Source: Mustela lutreola (lineage: Eukaryota > Chordata > Mammalia > Carnivora > Mustelidae). From it: a stretch of DNA of 64,000 nt. The stretch covers positions 75,367,910 through 75,431,909 of the forward strand of contig NC_081303.1 in assembly GCF_030435805.1 (NCBI RefSeq), in the 5' to 3' direction. Positions within the stretch are counted from its first letter, which is position 1. Each line of letters opens with the position of its first letter. This document shows, piece after piece, positions 58,441 to 64,000 of the stretch. Under the pieces are notes generated by a model that saw only the letters and a list, made by a program, of their open reading frames with translations, did not search any database and was not told where the DNA came from. The translations under genes and the position numbers were made by a program.

Positions 58441-59960
58441 AACAGCAGGGGCCTGAGTGGCGAGTCCTCGGTGCCATCCAGGAACGGAAAACTCGGGGGG
58501 CGAGAGCCCGGCTAGATGCCCTGAGGCGCGGGAAGGACGGAGGCTGGAGGCTGGAGCCTGCGGAGAGCGGCTCTTCCCCGGGCCGGCTGTGCCCCCCGCC
58601 CCCGGGCCGTGTCCCACCGGTTCCCGGCAGGCTCTCGGGGCAGCCAGGAGGCCGCACAGCAGAGGCCTCGGGCGGCGGTCCAGAGGGATTCCTGTCAAGG
58701 AGCGGCCGCTCTTTGCTGCTTCCCTTTCCCGGTTCCGCGGAGAGCGCGGGAGAGGGAAGCCGAGCGAGGAGTCCGTTTCCCCCGGCGCCGAGCGCGCAGG
58801 GCGGGTTTGCGCGTCTCCGCGGGGACGGCTGAGAAGGCGCTGCCGGACACCGGGACCCGAGCGCGGCGTCCCAGAGCGGAAGACTCGGCTCCGCGCGCGG
58901 GGCCCCGACTCCCGCCTCGCCCGCGGCCGCTCGCGCTTCCGGCAAGCCCGGCCCGTCGGACCGCCCCGCGGCGCCCCCGGCCCGCAGCCCCTGGGCCCGC
59001 CCCCTCGCACTCCCGCCCCGCCCCGCCCCCGCCAGCCCGCCCGCCGGCCTCCGATTGCCTCCATGGCACGTCACTCCGCGTCGGGGCCCGCCCTCCGGGC
59101 GCCGTCATTGGCCGGCGCCGGCGGGGAGGCGGGACGCGGCGGGGCGGGGTCCCGGGTCGCGGCGGAACCCAGCGGCCGCGGCGGAGGGGGGTACCCTGTC
59201 GAGGTGAGTGTGCGCCCCGGCCGTGCGGGCTGGGCGGCCTGGCCGCGACCCCGCCACCTGGGGCCCCTGGCGGTGCCCGTCTGCCCGCCGCTGTGCCTTC
59301 CGGCGCGGCGCTGGGGAAGCGGGAGCGGGGAGTGATCCAGCCCCAAACTCGCCCTGCCCAGGTGGCCCGCGACGCTCCCCGCCACGCTCCCCGCCACACT
59401 CCCCGCCACGCTCCCCGCGACAGCTCGCGCCGCCCGACCCCCTCGGCTCCGTCCGCTCCTTCCTGCGGGGGCCCCCGCCTCTCCTCTCCCGGAGGGCCGC
59501 GCTCCAGGGGGAAGGTAAGGAGACACCCGCGGCGCCCCGACGCCGGAACCCCCGCGCGGGGTCCCTAGATGAGCCGTCTGCGGGCGCGCGGGCAGCGGGG
59601 CCCGGCGTGCACGAGCCACACGGGGCCGGGAGGTCGGAGGGCGGCGGGGGCAGGGAGCCCCCCTCCGCGGACCAGCCCCCACTCTGCTCGGCCCCATCCG
59701 CAGGTGACCGCCGCCCCGCTCGCTGTGTCTCCCATCCGACAGCCGTGCCTGCCGCTGCAGCCACCATGGGGCCTTGGGGAGAGCCGGAGCTGCTGGTGTG
59801 GCGCCCGGAGGCGGTGGGCTCGGAACCCGCAGGGCCCGTGGGGCTGGAGGTGAAAGTCGGGGCCCTGGTGCTGCTGCTGCTGCTCACCGCGCTGTGCAGT
59901 CTGGTGCCCGTCTGCGCGCTGCGCCGGCCCGGGGCTAACCCCGAAGCCTCCGGTGAGCCT
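58440..59960. promoter_or_regulatory. SLC39A1: SLC39A1 CpG island with 5' non-coding exons
   Basis: GC boxes run through 59018-59036. A CRE-like half site CACGTCAC lies at 59067-59074 and an inverted CCAAT box (ATTGG) at 59107-59111. Two untranslated-exon donors fit GAG|GTGAGT at 59203 and GAAG|GTAAGG at 59514. Both could join the acceptor CCGCAG|GTGACC at 59703/59704, which opens the exon carrying the start codon. Alternative first exons are inferred from these sites alone. Confidence 0.55.
59373..59420. repeat. Four tandem copies of a 12-bp unit
   Basis: The unit CGCTCCCCGCCA is repeated four times with one or two changes. It lies in the SLC39A1 5' region between the two putative untranslated-exon donors. 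Confidence 0.85.
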
Positions 59961-62170
59961 CTCGGGTCCCCGCTGCCGCCCGCGCCGGGCCTAGGGAGGG
60001 CGCCGGCTGCTGAAGAGGGTCCCCCGGGCCCAGGAAGGGCAGAGGGATCCTTGCTTGGGGCAGAGAGGCTCGAGGGGGTCCAGGCTCACTCCCGTCTGTG
60101 CTCCCCTGTCCAGCCTCCCGGCAGAAAGCCTTGAGCCTAATCAGCTGCTTCGCGGGGGGTGTCTTCCTGGCCACCTGTCTCCTGGACCTCCTGCCTGACT
60201 ACCTGGCGGCCATAGACGAGGCCCTAGCGGCCTTGCACGTGACGGTGAGCTCTGGCTGCTGGGTGTGACTCTGTGGGGGTGGGGGTGTTCAGTCACACCG
60301 CTGTGGGAGAGGGGGCTTTTTCGGATCCCTTCCTGGGGTGCTCCGTGACTTTGTGACCGTGCGGAAGGCACTGAGCATGGGACCCTATGAATTGTGATTT
60401 TTAGTGATGGGGAATAACTTCCTGTGGTGCTCCCCCACCCCCAGCCCCCAGTCCCTCTGTGACTGCGATGCACTCCGGGAGGTGGAGAGGAGCCTCTGGC
60501 CAGGCATGTGACCTCCTCTGGGAGTTTCTCAGCCCCAGCCTCTAAGAATCAGCTTCCTTCTCACGCCACTTTGCTGAAGGGGTTGGCGCTAGAGTGCCCT
60601 GCAGGCCTGGGAAGGGTAGGAGGCCTGGAGTCCGGAACCAAAGGTGCCATAAGCCAACGAGGTGGGGTGTGAATAAGATCGAGTACAAGGCGTAGGAAAG
60701 TCTCAGGGGAAAAACTGACACTGTTGTGCAGAGGTACTGGGAAGGTCCCCCGCACTCTTCCTCTTCCTAAGACTGGGGAAGTGACCCAGGATGTACCCTT
60801 TGTGACTGAGTGCCCCGTGGCCCTGTGTGACTGTGTGTAAGTCTGATGGCCCCATGATACTGTGTGGCTTTGTGTGTGAGCATTTGGTGAGGTGGGCAAC
60901 GTGTGATCCTTCCTGTGTGACTTCGTGTCCCACTCTGTGTAATCTGTGTCAGCCACTGGCAGCGGGGGCTGGTTTTGCGTCCCCTTCACAGCAAACATTT
61001 GGTTGTGTCTGGAGACATTTTCGTTGTCACAACTCAGGGAAGGAAGGCGTTGTGCTTGCTCTTGGCATCTAACGGGTACAGATGAGAATGCTGTTAGATC
61101 CTACTGAGCACAGGATAGACCAAAATGAATTGTCCAACCCCAAATTTGGATAGTGCCAAAGCTGAGAAGCTGGTGTCTGTGTGGTCCTGCAAGTGACACT
61201 CATGTGGGACGAGGGAAGCAGGAGAGGGACAAGGTCACTTGTCCTGCAAGTGACACTCATGTGGGACGAGGGAGGAGGAGCTAGGAGAAGTCGTGTCCGC
61301 TCCGCCCCGGGTGACAGAGGGCCAAAATGGGCTAGAACCAGAAGGACTGCTGTCTCTGGGCTGGGCCTCATCTGTGTGATTGTGGGTATGTTTGTGTAAG
61401 TGAGGAGCCCTGCGCCTCTGGGGGACCCTAAGCGTGCGTCACTGGGACTCATCGAGACTCGGAGTTTGACGGCTCTTCCCCACTCTCGGCCCATCTGCCC
61501 TGTCTGCCCACAGCTCCAGTTTCCCCTGCAAGAGTTCATCTTGGCAATGGGCTTCTTCCTGGTCCTGGTGATGGAGCAGATCACACTGGCTTACAGGGAG
61601 CAGTCAGGGCCACCACCTCAAGAGGAGACAAGGGCTCTGCTGGGAGCGGCAAACGGTGGGCCACAGCACTGGCACGACGGGCCAGGGCTCCCACAGTCAG
61701 GGGGAGCCCCAGCAACCCCCTCAGCCCTGCGCGCCTGCGTACTGGTCTTCTCCCTGGCCCTGCACTCGGTGTTCGAGGGACTGGCGGTGGGGCTGCAGCG
61801 GGACCGGGCCCGGGCCGTGGAGCTGTGTCTGGCGTTGCTGCTCCACAAGGGTGTTCTGGCGGTCAGCTTGTCCCTGCGGCTGTTGCAGAGCCACCTGCGG
61901 GCACAGGTGGTGGCTGGCTGTGGGATCCTCTTCTCATGCATGACCCCTCTGGGCATCGGGCTGGGGGCGGCTCTGGCTGAGTCGGCCGGGCCGCTACACC
62001 AGCTGGCCCAGTCTGTGCTGGAAGGCATGGCAGCTGGCACCTTTCTCTACATCACCTTCCTGGAAATCTTGCCCCAGGAGCTGGCCACCTCTGAGCAGAG
62101 GATCCTCAAGGTCATTCTGCTCCTTGCGGGCTTTGCCCTGCTCACTGGCCTGCTCTTCATCCAGGTCTAG
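59766..62170 (+). CDS. SLC39A1: SLC39A1 (ZIP1 zinc importer), complete, 3 coding exons
   Basis: Coding exons 59766-59952, 60114-60244 and 61514-62170 give 975 nt, or 324 residues, identical in length to human ZIP1. The protein is a plasma-membrane zinc uptake transporter with eight membrane helices and outward-facing termini. It starts MGPWGEPELLVWRPEA, with ACCATGG context. TM1 follows from about residue 28 (GALVLLLLLTALCSLVPVC). The variable cytosolic loop carries the His pair HWHDGPG. TM4 has the family signature HSVFEGLAVG and TM5 has LLLHKG, which together form the metal path. TM8 ends LLTGLLFIQV. Intron 2 contains a MER20 element, a direct repeat and one arm of an inverted repeat whose other arm is in the 3' UTR. 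All splice sites are GT-AG. Confidence 0.97.
60951..61172 (+). mobile_element. MER20 (hAT-Charlie) DNA transposon relic in SLC39A1 intron 2
   Basis: Blocks match the recalled MER20 consensus in order: CAAACATTTGGTTGTGTCTG, GAGACATTTTCGTTGTCACA, GGCATCTAACGGGTACAGAT, GCTGTTAGATCCTACTGAGC and CCCCAAATTTGGATAGTGCC, ending near AAAGCTGAGAAGC. It is non-autonomous and non-coding. Confidence 0.8.
61184..61273. repeat. 33-bp direct repeat, 57-bp period, SLC39A1 intron 2
   Basis: GTCCTGCAAGTGACACTCAT followed by GTGGGACGAGGGA occurs at 61184-61216 and again without change at 61241-61273. The second copy runs into the inverted-repeat arm. Confidence 0.9.
61262..61369 (+). repeat. Inverted repeat, intron 2 arm
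   Basis: Its reverse complement aligns with 62490-62596 in the SLC39A1 3' UTR at roughly 86% over about 99 aligned bases by hand. Shared blocks include GAGGCCCAGCCCAGAG, CAGCAGTCCT, GGCCCTCTGTCACC, GGGGCGGAG and CTTCTCCTAGCTCC. Confidence 0.85.
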
Positions 62171-62489
62171 GGAGCTCCAGGGGCCCTTGACCTTCCTTTC
62201 CTTCCCCAGCGTAGAAGAGTAGGAGCGGGGAAGGGAGGATGGAGGGTCAGAGAGTTCTCTGGGAGGCAGGGATGGAGTCTTTGGGATGGTCTGACCAGTG
62301 TGAGGGACGTGGTAGATAAGAGCCTGGCCCCAAGGGATAGTCAGATCACTAAGGACATGATCGCGGGTGCATACTGGGGAAGACACCGAGTGCTGGAAAG
62401 CCGGGGTCAGACACTACGTGCAGGGACCGGCTGGTGGTGGGAAGCCTGGGGGGCTGTACCCAGCGGCTGTGGGGTGGGGAGGTGTGGAG

Positions 62490-62596
62490 GAGGCCCAGCC
62501 CAGAGTCAGCAGTCCTGCGGTTCTAGCTCGTTTCGGCCCTCTGTCACCAGGGGCGGAGTGGACTGCTGCTTCTCCTAGCTCCTTCTCCGTATCTCC
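62490..62596 (-). repeat. Inverted repeat, 3' UTR arm
   Basis: Partner of 61262-61369. It begins about 320 bases after the SLC39A1 stop codon and upstream of both candidate poly(A) signals, so it should be in the mature mRNA. Confidence 0.85.
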
Positions 62597-62690
62597 CAGA
62601 GGACTTGACGCCAAATGGCTTCTTCCTGCCGGTTTTGGTACCTTCGCTGGGTTCTCTAGTCCCGCTCACTTCTCTGTGTTTCAAGTGCCA

Positions 62691-62696
62691 AATAAA
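62691..62696 (+). terminator. SLC39A1: SLC39A1 proximal poly(A) signal
   Basis: AATAAA in GTGCCAAATAAATCCC, 521 bases after the stop codon. Confidence 0.65.
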
Positions 62697-63044
62697 TCCC
62701 TTCCCTCGTTGTCAAAAAGCACAGTGATGGCCCTGGACCGGCCCAGCCCTCAGTGAGGGGCCTGCTTGCCCTTTCCAGGCAGCCCTATTTGCTGAGCTGA
62801 GGCTGGGGGAGGGCTGGCGGCGCTGCGGCCCGGCCCCCTCCGCTTGGCGCCCGAGGAATCCCGAACCCCGACTCGGCTGCCGCGGGCCCAGATGACAAAC
62901 ACTGAGCTGCCAAACTTTTTTATACCAGAGGAGCCCGAGGGGAGGGCTCACCCCCAGCCACTTTTGGGGCGGGAGGGCTGTGGATAGAGCCACGTCCTCT
63001 AGAATCTATTTTACTAACTGACCTGTTTTGAGACTTGTTACCCA

Positions 63045-63050
63045 AATAAA
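63045..63050 (+). terminator. SLC39A1: Possible SLC39A1 distal poly(A) signal
   Basis: AATAAA in ACCCAAATAAAAGATG, followed by a GT-rich stretch (TGTACCGTGTCTG). It would extend the 3' UTR to about 900 bases. The 62700-63040 stretch contains no other recognisable gene. Confidence 0.55.
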
Positions 63051-63279
63051 AGATGTTTCTATACGTTTGTACCGTGTCTGATTCGCTGGTCTTGGGCAGG
63101 GGGTGGGCACGTGGCCCGTCCCAGGGGCCTGAGTCCAGACGTTTACAGCTGCTCCGAGAGTCCCGCTCTCGTTTTCTCTAGGCGCCGTAGGCCCTTCTCC
63201 GAAGACGCAGATTTCCCTCTTCCGTTGCTTCCTTCTTCCCGCCCCGTCTCCACCCCTTCCCCTTCCTCCCGAATCCTTC

Positions 63280-64000
63280 CCTCGCCCGCATCCCGCTCCC
63301 CTCCGCGCTCCGAGGCTCGAGACCAACTCGGAACTACTCTTCCCGGCGGGCTCCGCGCAGGGAGGAGCCGCGGGGGAGGAGCCAGGCTCCCAGGCCCCGG
63401 AGCCGCAGGGCTGTTGGGAAATGGAGTCCGCTTCCTGTCCGGACTGCTCGCCTGGGGCCGCGCAGGGGTCACGTAAACAAACTACAGTTCCCGGCGGCCC
63501 CCGCGCGCGGCGGGTCCGGGCTAGGCTGGGGCCGGGTTCGCGGTGCTCGCCGAGGCGGCGGCGGTGGCGGCGGCTGCGGTTGGAGGCGCCGGCCGGGGCC
63601 CGCGGCGGGGCCGTGGCTTGTCCGGGAGGGTGGCGGGGAGGGACGCACGGGGAAGATGGCGACGGCGGGCGCCAACGGGCCCGGCTCGGCCGCGGCTTCC
63701 AATCCGCGCAAGTTTAGCGAGAAGATCGCGCTGCAGAAACAGCGTCAGGCCGAGGAGACGGCGGCCTTCGAGGAGGTGATGATGGACATCGGCTCCACCC
63801 GGGTGAGGGGCCGCCGGGGGAGCGGGAGCCGGGGGCGCCGGCCCGGAGCGGGAGGCGGGGCGGGGGCGGGCGCCGCGGCGAGGGAGGCGGAGCGGGGCGG
63901 CCGCGGGCCGGGCGGCGCGGGTGGGGGGGCCGCGGGGCGGGAAGACGGGCGTGCGGGGGCGCCGGCGGGGCCGCGGGGCCGGGGGAGCCGGCGGGGCCCG
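63280..64000. promoter_or_regulatory. CRTC2: CRTC2 CpG island with repeated ACTACANTTCCC-type motifs
   Basis: Three related motifs precede the gene: ACTACTCTTCCCGGCGG (63333-63349), ACTCCATTTCCCAA on the reverse strand (63426-63413) and ACTACAGTTCCCGGCGGC (63481-63498). They resemble the ZNF143/SBS promoter element. The start codon lies within GAAGATGGCGACGG, a YY1-like motif. Extreme G+C continues to the window end. Confidence 0.6.
63656..63802 (+). CDS. CRTC2: CRTC2 (CREB-regulated transcription coactivator 2, TORC2), first coding exon only
   Basis: ATG at 63656 opens 49 codons ending at a good donor (ACC CGG|GTGAGG). The peptide [20 protein letters not shown], then [19 protein letters not shown] and MMDIGSTR, matches the N-terminal CREB-binding coiled coil of CRTC2. 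CRTC2 is a coactivator held in the cytosol when phosphorylated by SIK/AMPK kinases. After dephosphorylation it enters the nucleus and boosts CREB targets, notably gluconeogenic genes in liver. The rest of the gene lies beyond the window edge. CRTC1 and CRTC3 have related N-termini, but the poly-Gly/Ala start and the position next to SLC39A1 fit CRTC2. The start codon is the first ATG in the exon. Confidence 0.93.

Noticed and set aside
59373-59420. CRISPR-like short repeats
   Set aside because: The units are contiguous with no spacers, in a vertebrate promoter. It is a simple minisatellite.
58352-60134. Several 200-319 codon frames around SLC39A1 exon 1
   Set aside because: Same G+C effect. 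Repetitive peptides such as GSVAGSVAG come from the 12-bp tandem repeat.

Overview
The window is vertebrate nuclear DNA from a carnivoran, most likely a mustelid (ferret, mink, badger or marten type). The organism call rests on dozens of tRNA-Lys-derived CanSINEs in both orientations. Most are of the young form whose head reads like GGGGCGCCTGGGTGGCTCAG and whose tail ends in AAATAAATAAAATCTT, which I associate with mustelids. Genes are intron-rich with standard splice sites, AATAAA signals and CpG-island promoters.

Seven protein genes can be rebuilt exon by exon. In order they are NUP210L (+, last 24 coding exons, 2059-36080), RPS27 (-, 36518-37442), RAB13 (+, 39543-43277), JTB (+, 47545-50057), CREB3L4 (-, 50609-54142), SLC39A1/ZIP1 (+, 59766-62170) and the first coding exon of CRTC2 (+, 63656-63802). 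This is the human 1q21.3 order, read in the opposite direction. Every exon junction keeps the reading frame. Complete coding lengths are RPS27 84, RAB13 203, JTB 146, CREB3L4 386 and SLC39A1 324 residues.

The first 36 kb is A+T-rich and holds large NUP210L introns packed with CanSINEs, plus older LINE2 and MIR relics. From 36.4 kb onward the DNA is gene-dense and G+C-rich, with CpG islands at each promoter: RPS27/RAB13, JTB, CREB3L4, SLC39A1 and CRTC2. SINEs persist in small clusters at 40.7, 44-45.7, 48-49.3 and 56-58.2 kb.

The genes do not form an operon-like unit. They include a nuclear-pore paralogue, a ribosomal protein, a Rab GTPase of tight junctions, a small membrane protein, an ER-tethered bZIP factor, a zinc importer and a CREB coactivator. 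Two of them (CREB3L4, CRTC2) belong to CREB-type signalling, and a perfect CRE lies upstream of JTB.

I did not find a novel multigene system. The most interesting local structures are: an approximately 105-bp inverted repeat linking SLC39A1 intron 2 with its 3' UTR; a 32-bp-period duplication of a NUP210L splice acceptor; a GTNNGT tandem donor in NUP210L; a GC-AG intron in JTB; two CanSINEs driven to extreme G+C inside CpG islands; a triplicated ACTACANTTCCC-type motif in the CRTC2 promoter; overlapping JTB/CREB3L4 3' ends; and an unassigned exon-like open stretch in a NUP210L intron.
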